DNA of 64,000 nt from Acidipropionibacterium sp. (GTDB lineage: Bacteria > Actinomycetota > Actinomycetes > Propionibacteriales > Propionibacteriaceae). Shown one piece after another: positions 10,468 to 19,944 of the stretch. The stretch's first letter is position 1. Each line of letters opens with the position of its first letter. The DNA is taken from the NCBI GenBank assembly GCA_022647765.1, contig JALCLH010000013.1:1-64000 (forward strand). The letters run 5' to 3'. The notes below the pieces were generated by a model, which saw nothing but the letters and a program-made list of their open reading frames with translations, was not told the DNA's origin and ran no database searches. The position numbers were made by a program, and so were the translations under genes.

Positions 10468-10510
10468 GGGCCCCCTTCCCTCTGCCCTGGGCAGAGGGAA
10501 GGGAGGGCCC
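10468..10510 (+). terminator. Strong hairpin after the HNH gene
   Basis: A long GC-rich stem pairs roughly 10468-10486 with 10490-10510 around a 3-nt loop, with one mismatch, 17 bases after the HNH-protein stop codon. There is no T tract. It is a probable terminator between the HNH gene and the XRE regulator. Confidence 0.6.
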
Positions 10511-10536
10511 GCCCGGGTGCGATCTAGTCTCGGATC

Positions 10537-10914
10537 ATGCCCGAACACCATGAGTCCCGCCACGTCGCCCCCCGAGGATCCGAGGACCAGAGTCACGAGA
10601 TGCTGTGGCGCGACGCCGTGGGCCGGTGCCTGCGCCGGGCCCGGCACGACCGCCGGGAGACTCTCGACGAGGTGTCGGCGCGGGCCGGCGTCTCCCCTCA
10701 GTATCTGTCGGAGATCGAGCGGGGCCGCAAAGAGCCGTCCAGCGAGGTGCTGGCGGCCGTCGGCGGGGCGCTCGACCTCACCCTGCTCGATCTGACCGTG
10801 TCGGTCGCGCGCACCCTGCAACCTGCGCGCAGACTTCGTCCCGCCCGTCCGGCACTCGGCTCGGCCGCCCCGCGGGCCATCACCACCCAGGCGATGCTGG
10901 CCCTCGCCGCCTGA
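10537..10914 (+). CDS. XRE-family regulator, ClgR/PopR-like
   Basis: 125 residues. The helix-turn-helix spans about residues 27-80: GRCLRRARHDRRETLDEVSA, then GVSPQYLSEIERGRKEPSSE and VLAAVGGALDLTL. This closely resembles ClgR and the Streptomyces PopR, activators of clpP operons that are themselves ClpP substrates. The tail ends in LALAA, like a C-terminal Clp degron, as in ClgR-type proteins. The clpP pair is convergent with it, ending 56 nt away. Control of that pair is inferred from this arrangement and family knowledge. Confidence 0.75.
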   Translation: MPEHHESRHVAPRGSEDQSHEMLWRDAVGRCLRRARHDRRETLDEVSARAGVSPQYLSEIERGRKEPSSEVLAAVGGALDLTLLDLTVSVARTLQPARRLRPARPALGSAAPRAITTQAMLALAA

Positions 10915-10969
10915 GTCGAGCCAGCACCGCTCAGCACCGTCGCACCGTCCGCCTTCCGTCGGGTGCTGC

Positions 10970-11557
10970 TCAGCGCTGCTCGATCACCTGATCCAGCAGC
11001 CCGTAGTCCTGAGCCCCCTCGGCGGTGAACACCCGGTCCCGGTCGGTGTCGGCGCGCAGCTTCTCGACGCTCTGGCCGGTGTGCCGGGCCAGCACCTGCT
11101 CGATGTCGGAGCGGATCCGCACCACCTCGTCGGCCTGCAGGATGAGGTCGGGAATCGGACCGCGCCCCTGGGCGGCCGGCTGATGCAGCACCACCCGGGC
11201 GTGCGGCAGGGCGGCGCGCTTGCCCGGGGCGCCGGCGGCCAGCAGCACCGCGCCGACGTCGATCGCCTGGCCGACGCAGGTCGTCGCCACCTGCGGGCGG
11301 ATGAAGCGCATCGTGTCGTAGATCGCCAGCATGGCGGAGGGGTCCCCGCCCTCGCAGTTGATGTAGAGCGCGATGTCGGCCTCCGGCGACGCGGACTCCA
11401 GATAGAGCAGCTGCGCCACCAGGGCGTTCGCCACCCCGGCGTCGACCCCCGTTCCCAGATAGACGATCCGCTCGGTGAGCAGGTGGGAGTAGACATCCAT
11501 CACGCGGTCCCCGCGCGGGCTCTCTGCAATGACGTTGGGGATGGTGTAGCTGCTCAT
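10970..11557 (-). CDS. ClpP-family subunit with Asp at the nucleophile position
   Basis: 195 residues with the ClpP fold: IVYLGTGVDAGVANALVAQL, LYINCEGGDPSAMLAIYDTM, and VLHQPAAQG carrying the catalytic His at about 125. The nucleophile segment normally read as GQAASMGA is GQAIDVGA here, so Ser is replaced by Asp at residue 100. The subunit should be proteolytically inactive and structural or regulatory, like ClpR. AAGGAG precedes ATG 11557. It overlaps the upstream clpP by an ATGA, so the two are translationally coupled and probably form a mixed tetradecamer. Confidence 0.85.
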   Translation of the reverse strand: MSSYTIPNVIAESPRGDRVMDVYSHLLTERIVYLGTGVDAGVANALVAQLLYLESASPEADIALYINCEGGDPSAMLAIYDTMRFIRPQVATTCVGQAIDVGAVLLAAGAPGKRAALPHARVVLHQPAAQGRGPIPDLILQADEVVRIRSDIEQVLARHTGQSVEKLRADTDRDRVFTAEGAQDYGLLDQVIEQR

Positions 11558-12185
11558 GAGAGCTCCTTCTGGGACCCGGTGGCGAACCCGGCCCCGGCTC
11601 GGCGGGCCGGGCGGATCTCCTCGAGTCCGGTGACGACCCGGTCGACGAAGCCGTACTCGACGGCCTGGCGGGCGCTGTACCAGTGGTCGTGGAGAGAGTC
11701 CTCGTAGACCTTCTCCAGCGGCTGGCCGGTATCGGCGCTGATGAGGCCGAGCACGGTGTCGCGGGTGAGACGCAGCTCGTCCGCCTGCAGCTCGACGTCG
11801 ACCGCCGACCCGCCGATCCCGGCCGAGCCCTGATGCATGAGGATCCGGGCGTGCGGCAGGGCCCGCCGCTTGCCGGGCGCCCCGGCCGACAGCAGGAACT
11901 GCCCGGCGCTGCACGCGATCCCGACGGCCAGGGTCGAGACGTCGTTCGGAATGGTCCGCATGATGTCGCGGATCGCCAGCATCGCCGGCACCGAGCCGCC
12001 GGGGGAGTGGATCCACAGGTCGATGTCGGGGCCTCGGGATCCTCATCGGCCAGCCACAGCAACTGGGTGGCCAGCAGGGTGCCGTTGTCGTCGTCGAGCT
12101 CGCCGGCCAGGACGAGCACCCGTCTCTCGAACCAGGCCTGCCGGCTGCGTTCGGTGAAGGCGGGCGGGGCAGCTGAATCGGTCAT
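11554..12185 (-). CDS. clpP: ClpP-family protease subunit (frameshift near 12,030)
   Basis: About 210 residues. The N-terminal frame (MTDSAAPPAFTERSRQAWFE to LLWLADEDPEA) breaks at about 12,030 and resumes as DIDLWIHSPGGSVPAMLAIR. A single missing C in a C-run would heal it. The nucleophile region is VGIACSAGQFLLSAG, with the Ser kept, and the His is in ILMHQGSAG. This is therefore the catalytic partner of the Asp-containing subunit that overlaps its stop codon. The pair resembles accessory actinobacterial ClpP3/P4 systems controlled by PopR. No Clp ATPase is next to it. Confidence 0.8.
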
Positions 12186-12363
12186 GACTCCACGGTGCCG
12201 GCTCTCGGACGCCGACGGAACGGTTCGCCGCCCACGGCAGAGCTGCCCGAAGCAGAGCTGCTCTGCTCATAGCAGCGAGACGCCGTCAGAGAGTTCTCCG
12301 CAAGACACGACGGCGATGAGAGGTGAGACGCCGACGCAGCTCGCGACCACGACGCCGACCTTC

Positions 12364-13515
12364 TCAGCTCGGCCCGGCGTACCAGCCGTCCGGATTCACC
12401 CGCTCCCCCTGCCGGGGGACGTACTGGTCCAGATAGATCTTCGCCACGAGCTCGCGGCGGCTGGCCACCCCGGCCTTGGCGAAGATCGACTTGAGATGGT
12501 CCTGGACGGTGTACGGGGACAGGTGCAGGGCCGCGGCGATCCGCCGGGTGTCGTCGCCGCGCACCACCAGCGCGACCACCTCGCGCTCCCGGGCGGTGAG
12601 GCCGAACGCCCCGGCGACCAGCTCCAGCACCTCCTGGGGACGCGCCTCCTCGATCGAGACGACGACGTCTCCCCGGCGCTGCTCGTCCCCGACCAGGGGT
12701 GCGGCCTGCAGCACCAGCCAGGCGCCGTCGGCGGTGCGGACCCGCAGCCGCGACAACCCGGCCGGCTGCCCGCCCGCGGTCCGGCGAGCGCTGGTGACCA
12801 GGGCCTGGACGATGATGAACGGATCCGTACCGCCGGAGATCGTCGTCATTCGGGCGTACAGGGCCTCGGCGTCCGGGCTGTGGGAGACGATCCGGTCGGC
12901 GGCGTCCACGATGATCACCGCCGGGCCGATGGCAGCGGTCGGCGTCCCCGCGCCGAGCTGGGCGATGAGGCCGGTGCGGATTCCCCGGGTGAACAGCGGC
13001 GCCAGGGAGGCGAGGAATTCCAGTTCGGCGCCGGAGAAGACGTCGTCGTCGGAGCCGCGGAACAGAGACATCGACCCCCACGCCCCGCCATGGTCGGTGA
13101 ACACCACCCTGGCCTCATCCCGGAACCCGAACTGGGGGATCATCAGCTCGGCCATCCGCACCGAGCGCTCCACCTCCCCGTGAGTCTCCCGGTGAACTCC
13201 CAGGGAGGTCCGGCCCTCCCGCACCATGGAGCGCACGGCGGTCGGGTCATCGGCTCCGTACTCGATGCGCGCCCACGCCAGGTCGGCGTCGTTGCACCCG
13301 GCCAGGGCCTCCACCTTGAGAGTTCCGGAGACCATCGCGGTGGCCGGATCGAGGGTCGACAGACATCCGGCGACGAAGGGGACGGCCGTCTCCAGGGTCG
13401 ACGCGGCCTCCGAGAGGAAGGGGTGAAGGGGCAGACCGGCCCGCGACGCCACATCGAGGTCGGCGCGCGCACGATCCAGCGCCCGGCTGGAGGCCGCGCC
13501 CCGACGAAATGCCAT
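12364..13515 (-). CDS. LuxR-type transcriptional regulator
   Basis: 383 residues from ATG 13515. The C-terminal LuxR/GerE helix-turn-helix is clear: GLTAREREVVALVVRGDDTR, then RIAAALHLSPYTVQDHLKSI and FAKAGVASRRELVAKIY. The first 250 residues are a GAF/PAS-like sensor region (GPAVIIVDAADRIVSHSPDA resembles a PAS core). It is divergent from the flavin oxidase starting at 13674, with 158 bp between the two starts, so that oxidase is the likely target. No receiver domain is present, so it is not a classical response regulator. Confidence 0.82.
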   Translation of the reverse strand: MAFRRGAASSRALDRARADLDVASRAGLPLHPFLSEAASTLETAVPFVAGCLSTLDPATAMVSGTLKVEALAGCNDADLAWARIEYGADDPTAVRSMVREGRTSLGVHRETHGEVERSVRMAELMIPQFGFRDEARVVFTDHGGAWGSMSLFRGSDDDVFSGAELEFLASLAPLFTRGIRTGLIAQLGAGTPTAAIGPAVIIVDAADRIVSHSPDAEALYARMTTISGGTDPFIIVQALVTSARRTAGGQPAGLSRLRVRTADGAWLVLQAAPLVGDEQRRGDVVVSIEEARPQEVLELVAGAFGLTAREREVVALVVRGDDTRRIAAALHLSPYTVQDHLKSIFAKAGVASRRELVAKIYLDQYVPRQGERVNPDGWYAGPS

Positions 13516-13673
13516 GCCCCAGTGTGCACCGGCGATCCCAACTCGGCCATCCCAGTTTTCTGGGGGTCCAAGAGATCCCGCGCTTCTGGGATGGTCCGGG
13601 ACGCCGCCAGGGCCGCAGAGTGGGGCCTGCCCGGCTCGAGCCGGGCACGCATACGTCACCGATGGAGCCCCCC

Positions 13674-15062
13674 ATGACCATTCAGAACAGCGTTCTCACC
13701 GAGAGCACCGACCGCGATGCGGAGTTGCGCAGCCGCCTGGCCGGCCGTGTCCTGCTGGCCGGAGACCCCGGCTTCGACGAGGCCCGGATCGGCTGGAACA
13801 CCGCCATCGACCAGCGCCCCTACGCGGTCGCCACAGCCCGGACGGCCGAGGACGTCGTCGACATCGTCTCTGCCGCGGCTTCAGTCGGACTGCGCGTGGC
13901 GCCCCAGTCGACCGGCCACGCCGCCGCGGCCCTGTACGACACCGACCTGTCGGACGCCGTGCTGCTGCGGCTCTCGGAACTGCGCGGGGTGAGCGTCGAT
14001 CCCGGCTCGCGCACCGCGCGGGTGCTGGGCGGATCGACCTGGGACGACGTCCTGGCTGCCGCCGCACCCCACGGTCTGACCGCCCTGCACGGCAGCGCCG
14101 GCACCGTATCGGTGGTGGGATATGCCCTCCACGGCGGGCTGTCCTTCTACGCCCGGGCGCACGGTCTTGCGGTCAACGCGGTCCGCGAGATCCAGCTGGT
14201 CACCGCCGATGGACGCCTGGTCCGGGCCGCCGCCGACGAGCACCCCGACCTGTTCTGGGCGCTGCGCGGAGGATCCGGGGCCTTCGGCGTCGTCGTCTCG
14301 CTGGTGATCGACCTGCTGCCGGTGCCCGACGTCGTCGCCGGGGCGATGGTGTGGGACATCTCGGCGGCCCGCGAGGTGGCGCGCGCCTGGGCGGGCTGGA
14401 CCGCCGAGCTGCCCGAGACGGCGACCACCACCCTGCGGATCCTCCACCTGCCGCCGCTGCCCGAGATCCCGCCCCCGCTGCGCGGCCGCTCCGTGGTGGT
14501 CGTCGACGGCGCCATCCTGGAGTCCGATGAGCGCTCCCGGTCCCTGCTGGGCGGGCTGGATGCGCTGGGGACGCCCGCCCCGGAGATCGACACCTTCGCC
14601 CGGATTCCGGCGGCCGCCCTCACCCAGGTTCACATGGACCCGGTCGAACCCACACCGGTCGCCAGCGCGCACCGGGTGCTGCGCGCCCTGCCCGCCGAGG
14701 CGGTGGACGCCTTCCTGGCCACCGCAGATCTGCCCGGGCTGTTCGCCGCCGAGCTGCGGCACCTCGGGGGAGCCCTCGAACGGCCAGCGGCGAATCCGGG
14801 GGCGGTGAGCACCCTGCCGGGCGCGTTCCTCTTCCACGCCCTGGCGATGATCCCCGACCCGCGGATGACCCCTCTGGCGCACACCGCGATGTACGCCGCA
14901 GTGGCGGCCGTGGATCCGTGGCGGGCCGAGAACCTCGCGCTCACCTTCATCGACGGCCGGTCCGACCGCGCCGCGGCCTACGGCGAGGCCCTCGACCGGT
15001 TGCGCGAACTCAAGGCGGTCTGGGATCCCAACGGAGTCCTCGCCGTCAGTCAGCCCCTGTGA
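13674..15062 (+). CDS. FAD-linked oxidase (BBE/PCMH family)
   Basis: 462 residues of the berberine-bridge/6-hydroxynicotine oxidase type. The FAD domain has RPYAVATARTAEDVVDIVSA, the APQSTGHAAAA segment where the flavin-linking His lies, and HGSAGTVSVVGYALHGGLSF. The C-terminal DPNGVLAVSQPL resembles the BBE domain end. It oxidises a small organic substrate with O2 or an acceptor; the substrate is unknown. The start at 13674 has GGAG at 13664-13667; an ATG at 13662 is also possible. It pairs with the divergent LuxR gene. Confidence 0.85.
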   Translation: MTIQNSVLTESTDRDAELRSRLAGRVLLAGDPGFDEARIGWNTAIDQRPYAVATARTAEDVVDIVSAAASVGLRVAPQSTGHAAAALYDTDLSDAVLLRLSELRGVSVDPGSRTARVLGGSTWDDVLAAAAPHGLTALHGSAGTVSVVGYALHGGLSFYARAHGLAVNAVREIQLVTADGRLVRAAADEHPDLFWALRGGSGAFGVVVSLVIDLLPVPDVVAGAMVWDISAAREVARAWAGWTAELPETATTTLRILHLPPLPEIPPPLRGRSVVVVDGAILESDERSRSLLGGLDALGTPAPEIDTFARIPAAALTQVHMDPVEPTPVASAHRVLRALPAEAVDAFLATADLPGLFAAELRHLGGALERPAANPGAVSTLPGAFLFHALAMIPDPRMTPLAHTAMYAAVAAVDPWRAENLALTFIDGRSDRAAAYGEALDRLRELKAVWDPNGVLAVSQPL

Positions 15063-15165
15063 TCCCACCGTCTCAGTCGCCCCGCTCCACCGTTCCTGTC
15101 TACCCCACCGCCTTCCTGCCTGCCCCACCCCAGCATCCCGCTGCTCCGGCGTCTCACCCCACTAT

Positions 15166-15237
15166 CCACGAGGCGCCCCTTCCGCCACGAGGCGCCTCAT
15201 CTAGCTGGCGCCTCGTGGAAGACGGGGCGCCTCGTGG
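15166..15237. repeat. Nested double inverted repeat
   Basis: CCACGAGGCGCC occurs twice (15166-15177, 15185-15196) and its exact complement GGCGCCTCGTGG occurs twice (15207-15218, 15226-15237). The two inner copies and the two outer copies can each form a hairpin. It lies in the 306-bp gap between the flavin oxidase and the MarR gene; apart from the MarR operator the gap holds nothing else. Confidence 0.7.
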
Positions 15238-15340
15238 GGAAGGGGTATTGGTTTGCGGGCCTGAACCCCTGCCTTGGACCGCTGACCCGGACCGCTGACC
15301 TGAACTGTGGAAAAACAGGACCAGCCCGAGCATTGCCCCC

Positions 15341-15374
15341 GTCCATTTACCTGACTATTGTCAGGTAAATGGAC
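15341..15374 (+). promoter_or_regulatory. Perfect palindromic operator over the MarR start codon
   Basis: Two perfect 15-bp arms (15341-15355 and 15360-15374) flank a 4-bp centre; the core reads TTTACCTGAC-N4-GTCAGGTAAA. The ATG of the MarR gene (15369) lies inside the right arm, so binding would cover the start and the initial transcript. This fits autorepression by the MarR protein. Confidence 0.75.
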
Positions 15375-16491
15375 GATCTGGCGGTGCTCCGGCACTTCAA
15401 CCGCATCTACACCCAGCGCGTGGGCGTCTTGGAGGACTCCTTCCTCGGTATGGGACGTCCGCTCTCGGTCTCCCGGCTGCTCTACGAGATCGGGGCCGTC
15501 GACGCCATCGCCGTGGCCGCCCTGAGAGAGATGCTCGGCCTGGACTCGGGGCAGCTGGCCCGCACCCTGCGCCGGCTCGAGCGCGAGGGGCTCGTCACCA
15601 CCACCCCCGATCCCGCCGACCGCAGACGCCGCATCGCCCGTCTCACCGACGCCGGGCGCGAGGTCTGGCAGGAGATGGAGGCTCGCTCGGACCAGAAGGC
15701 GAGTGAACTTCTGGCGCCCCTGACCCCGCGCCAGCGGGACCGGCTCCACGACGCCCTGGAGACCGCCGACCTGCTGGTGCGCGCCGCAACGGTCGAGTTC
15801 CGCGAGGTGCCCGTCGACGATCCCTGGGCGCGAACCGCCCAGAACGCCTACTTCTCCGAACTGCGCGAGCGGATGGGATTCCAGGACCCCGGCGCCGAAC
15901 CCGCCACACCCGGCGCCGTCCATGTCGTCGCCGGCTCCGACGGGCAGCCGGTCGCCCACGGAGAGCTGCGGCCCCGAGCCGACCATTCCGGGTGCCGGCG
16001 AGCTCAAGAGACTGTGGGTTCACAAGGACTGGCGCGGCGCCGGCCTGGGATCGCGGATGCTGCGCCACCTGGAGACCCTCGCCCGCGACCGCGGCTGGGC
16101 GCAGCTCTACCTGGACACCAACAGCGCCCTCGCCGAGGCCGTAGCCCTCTACGACCACCTCGGCTACCGCCGCATCGAGCGTTACAACGACAACCCGGAC
16201 GCCGAGCTGTTCTTCTGCAAGGACCTCGCCCTGACAGCGCCCGCGCCCGGAATAGACAGACGCCGGCAGGTGTTCGCGCTTATGAGGATGGTGCGGCCAT
16301 TGCTGGGGTCACCACAGGATCATGCCGACGTTCCCCGACTCGAGTGCCCGCATCCGGGCACTCGACGACTGTGGTCAGTCCCTGCGACGCGAAAGAGGGC
16401 GCAATGTCATCGACCCATCGCGGTGATGGCGGATCCCATGGAACGCCGTCCGCGGCCCATCCGCTCGACATCGGTCCGCTGGCGCGAGTGA
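15369..16491 (+). pseudogene. MarR-GNAT fusion protein, frameshifted
   Basis: The N-terminal half (MDDLAVLRHFNRIYTQRVGV onward) is a MarR winged helix with LGLDSGQLARTLRRLEREGL and the wing PADRRRRIARLTDAG. The C-terminal half is a GNAT acetyltransferase (GAGELKRLWVHKDWRGAGLG, then LYLDTNSALAEAVALYDHLG). This two-domain architecture is a known family. One base change near 15,970 separates the halves, and the acetyltransferase frame then runs past its expected end near 16,220 to a stop at 16491, suggesting a second error. It probably regulates itself through the palindrome at its start. Confidence 0.8.
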
Positions 16492-16646
16492 TCGATGCGG
16501 CTCTCGATCTGGCCTGGATGGAGGCCGCGGGCCGCGCCCTGGACTCCGAGGAGCTGCGCGTGCTGGATCTCGCCGATGAGCTGTGGCACGTTCGGGCCGA
16601 TGTCACGCGGCGAGCCGACGACGATCCGCCGCCGGACAGGCCGTGA
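16404..16646 (+). CDS. Small conserved-looking hypothetical protein
   Basis: 80 residues starting MSSTHRGDGGSHGTPSAAHP, with an AGAGGG purine run just upstream. The second half is helical and charged (ARVIDAALDLAWMEAAGRAL, then LDLADELWHVRADVTRR). No family was recognised. It lies between the MarR-GNAT gene and the convergent serine hydrolase and has normal high-GC codon use, so it is probably real. Confidence 0.5.
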   Translation: MSSTHRGDGGSHGTPSAAHPLDIGPLARVIDAALDLAWMEAAGRALDSEELRVLDLADELWHVRADVTRRADDDPPPDRP

Positions 16647-16659
16647 CACCCTCTCAACC

Positions 16660-18180
16660 TCAGCTCAGCAGCGGCAGATGGTGCCGAACCACCAGTTCCG
16701 TCCCGGCTGGCAGACCGTTGAGCTCCGCGCCGAGAGGCTCGACGACGAGCCGCTGCACCGGCTGACGGTCGATATCGGCCAGCTCGATCCTCACCTGCAG
16801 ATCTCGGTCCCGGCAGGGCAGCCGCCACACCAGGTGGGACGCCGAGACGCACCACAGCAGCCGAGAGGCCAGCGGCGGCATCCTGGAGGCCAGACCGCCG
16901 GCCCGTCGCACGGCCTCCCCGAACTGCGCCCGGCGGATGTCGGCGGGAATGTCGTAGAACACGTTGGCCGTCACCAGATCCGCGATCCGCAGGTGGTTGC
17001 CGCCGGCCAGCAGCATCGCGTCGACCCGGCGCGCGGCCTGGTAGGTCTGCGGCCACAGCCGGATCCGGCGGGCCGGGACGTCCATGTGACGCAGCACGGC
17101 GTCCAGCAGGTCGGCGGTGAGGGTCGAGATCGGCTGGCCGTCCGAGGTGGCGTAGGCGACCACCCCGACGCCGGAGTCCAGATGCCAGCGCATATTGGCC
17201 GTGTATCCGGGCAGCCCGCCGGAGTGCTGGGCGATCGCGCCGAACCGGGAGTCGTGCTCGACCATCAGTCCAAGCCCGTACCCGATCGCGTCATTGCGGC
17301 CCGAGGCGTACCGGCCGCCGATCGAGGGGATCACGGTGTGGATCCGCTGCATCCTGGCCCGGGAGGAGCCCGACAGCACACTCACCCGCGGCTCGCCGTC
17401 CTGCCCGCCGCCGAAGCCGATCTTCTCGAAGGGCTCGCTGAGCCATGCCGACCAGCGCGCGATGTCGTCGACGGTGCTGAACAGGGCGCCGATCGGGGCG
17501 GTGGCACCGGATTCGGCCATCTCCCGCTCGACCCAGGTGTGCCCCTGGTCGAAACTGGTGAATCCGCGAGCCAGGGTGAACCCGTCGTCGTAGTCGCCGG
17601 CCCGGTAGCGGGTGTCGTCCAGCCCCAGGGGGTGCAGCAGCTCGCGCTTCAGGAAGGTCTCGTAGTGCTCGTTGGTGATGACCTCGAGGATCATCGCGGC
17701 GATGGTGAAGGCGATGTTGGAGTACTGGTAGGCCTGGCCGGGCGGTTCGCTGAAGTGCAGTCCGCGTTGCAGCAGGCTGACGAACTCTCCGCGCGGAATG
17801 TCGAGGTTGCGGTCGGACCAGGCATTGTCCTCGGGCAGTCCGGAGCAGTTGGAGATGATCATCTTCACCGTCACGACCTCCCCCGACAGATTGCGGAAGG
17901 TCGGGATGTAACGGCTGACCGGGGCGTCGAGCTCCAGCTCGCCGCGCTCCACCAGGAGCAGCAGGCAGGCCACCAGGAAGCTCTTGGACATCGATGCGAT
18001 CCGGAAGACGTCGGAGCGGGCCGGCGCCCTGGCCCCGTCCCGGCCGGTCGACGAGTAGGCGATGACTCCGCTGCGATCGAAGAGCGCCGCCGCCCAGGTC
18101 GGAGCCTGGATCGGCCAACTGGCAACCGCGTCCTCGACCAACCCCGCGACCGTCGTGGAGTCGATTACCTCGCTCGTCAT
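16660..18180 (-). CDS. Serine hydrolase, beta-lactamase/PBP4 class C fold
   Basis: 506 residues. The active-site SxxK is in FRIASMSKSFLVA (near residue 64) and the YxN in AYQYSNIAF (near 150). The HSGGLPGYTANM segment is the third motif region. It belongs to the large Beta-lactamase (PF00144) family of esterases, D-amino-acid peptidases and penicillin-binding-like proteins. No signal peptide is visible, so it is probably cytoplasmic. The C-terminal 130 residues form an extra beta-rich domain. GGAGAGGG precedes ATG 18180. It is divergent from the antiporter. Confidence 0.85.
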   Translation of the reverse strand: MTSEVIDSTTVAGLVEDAVASWPIQAPTWAAALFDRSGVIAYSSTGRDGARAPARSDVFRIASMSKSFLVACLLLLVERGELELDAPVSRYIPTFRNLSGEVVTVKMIISNCSGLPEDNAWSDRNLDIPRGEFVSLLQRGLHFSEPPGQAYQYSNIAFTIAAMILEVITNEHYETFLKRELLHPLGLDDTRYRAGDYDDGFTLARGFTSFDQGHTWVEREMAESGATAPIGALFSTVDDIARWSAWLSEPFEKIGFGGGQDGEPRVSVLSGSSRARMQRIHTVIPSIGGRYASGRNDAIGYGLGLMVEHDSRFGAIAQHSGGLPGYTANMRWHLDSGVGVVAYATSDGQPISTLTADLLDAVLRHMDVPARRIRLWPQTYQAARRVDAMLLAGGNHLRIADLVTANVFYDIPADIRRAQFGEAVRRAGGLASRMPPLASRLLWCVSASHLVWRLPCRDRDLQVRIELADIDRQPVQRLVVEPLGAELNGLPAGTELVVRHHLPLLS

Positions 18181-18378
18181 GCGTGCCCTCTCCGGTTCAC
18201 CCGCCGCGGCCCCCATGGCGCGACCACAGGTCGAACATAACGCGCCGAACGGCCCGCAGAGCCCAGAAATGGGCCAGGAAACACAGCGGTTACGCGATTG
18301 TCCAGACCATGTTGCGTTGGCGTCGGATTCGGGGCGTACTGGCGGTCCGGTCGACATCTGAATGTTCGACTGACTGTC

Positions 18379-18395
18379 CGACGAACGGTTCGTCG
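18379..18395. promoter_or_regulatory. Palindrome upstream of the antiporter
   Basis: CGACGAAC-G-GTTCGTCG is a perfect 8-bp inverted repeat in the 253-bp divergent gap, 39 bp before the antiporter GTG. It is a candidate operator. The rest of the gap shows no gene. Confidence 0.4.
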
Positions 18396-18433
18396 ACGCG
18401 GGGCCCGGGCGGTCGGGGTGGCAGAATAAGCCT

Positions 18434-19944
18434 GTGCCGATCTTCGACCTGGACCTCCTGATCGGGGCTGCGGTCGCACTGCTGGCGGCATTCGCGGCGC
18501 GGATCAGTTCCAGGCTCGGGCTTCCGGCCCTGCTGCTGTTCCTGCTGGTCGGCATGCTGCTGGGGCCCTTGGGCTTCGGCATCCAGTTCGACGACGCCGC
18601 GCTGGCCCACGGCCTGGGATTCGCGGCCCTGGTGCTCATTCTGGCCGAGGGCGGCCTGTCCACGAAGTGGACGTCGATCAAGCCGGCACTGCCGGTGGCG
18701 GGGCTGCTGGCGACCGTCGGGATCGGCGTCTCGATCGGTCTGATGGGGCTGTTCGGCCATCTGGTGCTCGGACTGCCCTGGAATGTCGCCATCCTGCTGG
18801 GCGCGGTCACCGCGCCGACCGACTCGGCCGCCGTCTTCTCGGTGCTGCGCGGGGTGCCGGTGCCCGGCCGGGTGAGATCGGTGCTGGAGGCCGAGTCGGG
18901 CCTCAACGACGCGCCGACGGTGCTCGTCGTCATCGCCATGACCGGGATGATCGGCGGCCATCAGCCGCATGGCGGTATCGCCGGCCTGATCGCCAGCGTG
19001 ATGTACGAATGGGTCGGCGGCATCCTCCTGGGCATCGCGGTGGGCTGGGTCGCGGTGCGGATGATCAGGCGGGTCAGCCTACCCTCCTCGGGGCCTCTAC
19101 GCGCTGGCCGCGCTGTCCTGGGGGGTGCTGGCCTACGGTCTCGGAGTGTGGATCGGCGTCTCGGGATTCGCCGCGGTCTACGTGGCCTCCGTGGTGGTCG
19201 GCAATGGCGATCTGCCCTACCGCCACGCCACCGAGTCCTTCGCCGAGGGGGTCGGCTGGATGGCTCAGATCGGGCTCTTCGTGATGCTCGGACTGCTGGC
19301 CGACCTCGACCGGCTCAGCTGGACCGAGATCGTCCAGGGCACCGTCGCCGGCCTCTTCCTCACCTTCGTGGCGCGCACCGTCTCGGTCGCGGCTCTGCGC
19401 CACCCCGTTCCGGATTCCATGGCGTCACCAGGCCTTCCTGTCCTGGGCCGGGCTGCGCGGGGCGGTCCCGATCATCCTGGCCACCATCCCGCTGGCCGCC
19501 CGGATCGGGGAGGCCCAGCACGTCTTCGACATCGTGCTGGTCTTTGTGGTGGTCTTCACCAGCCTTCAGGGCCCGACCCTGCCGTGGGTGGGGCGCAAGC
19601 TGGGACTGGTCGATCCGGACGCCGCCGCCGACGTCGACATCGAGGTGGCCCCGCTCGATCAGATCGACGCCGTGCTGCTGCAGATCCACGTGCCCGACGA
19701 CTCCCGCCTGGTGGGAGTGACGATCCGCGAGCTGCGACTGCCGAAGAACGCCATCGTCTCGCTCATCATCCGCGACGAGCAGTCCTTCGTGCCGAGGGCC
19801 TCGACCTTCCTGTCGCAGGGCGATGAGCTGCTGCTGGTGACCCCCGAGAAGGACCGTCGCCAGGTGCAGGAGAGGCTCACCGAGATCGGTCGCGGGGGGC
19901 GGCTGGCCCGCTGGCACGGGTTGCGGATCACCAGCGAGGAGTGA
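18434..19944 (+). pseudogene. Cation/proton antiporter (CPA1/CvrA-like), two frameshifts
   Basis: About 503 residues. The membrane domain starts MPIFDLDLLIGAAVALLAAF with the ion-site segment GAVTAPTDSAAVFSVLRGVP and continues as LYALAALSWGVLAYGLGVWI and AFLSWAGLRGAVPIILATIP. The C-terminal TrkA_C domain is VLLQIHVPDDSRLVGVTIRE and following. The three pieces lie in three frames, broken near 19,085 and 19,400. It resembles potassium/proton antiporters with a cytoplasmic RCK C-terminal domain. Since every conserved block is kept, consensus error is more likely than loss of function. Confidence 0.8.

Noticed and set aside
16660..18939. A 759-residue serine hydrolase with a long N-terminal extension
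   Set aside because: The extension is the shadow of the antiporter gene; ATG 18180 with a good Shine-Dalgarno and the start of the conserved domain define the real gene.
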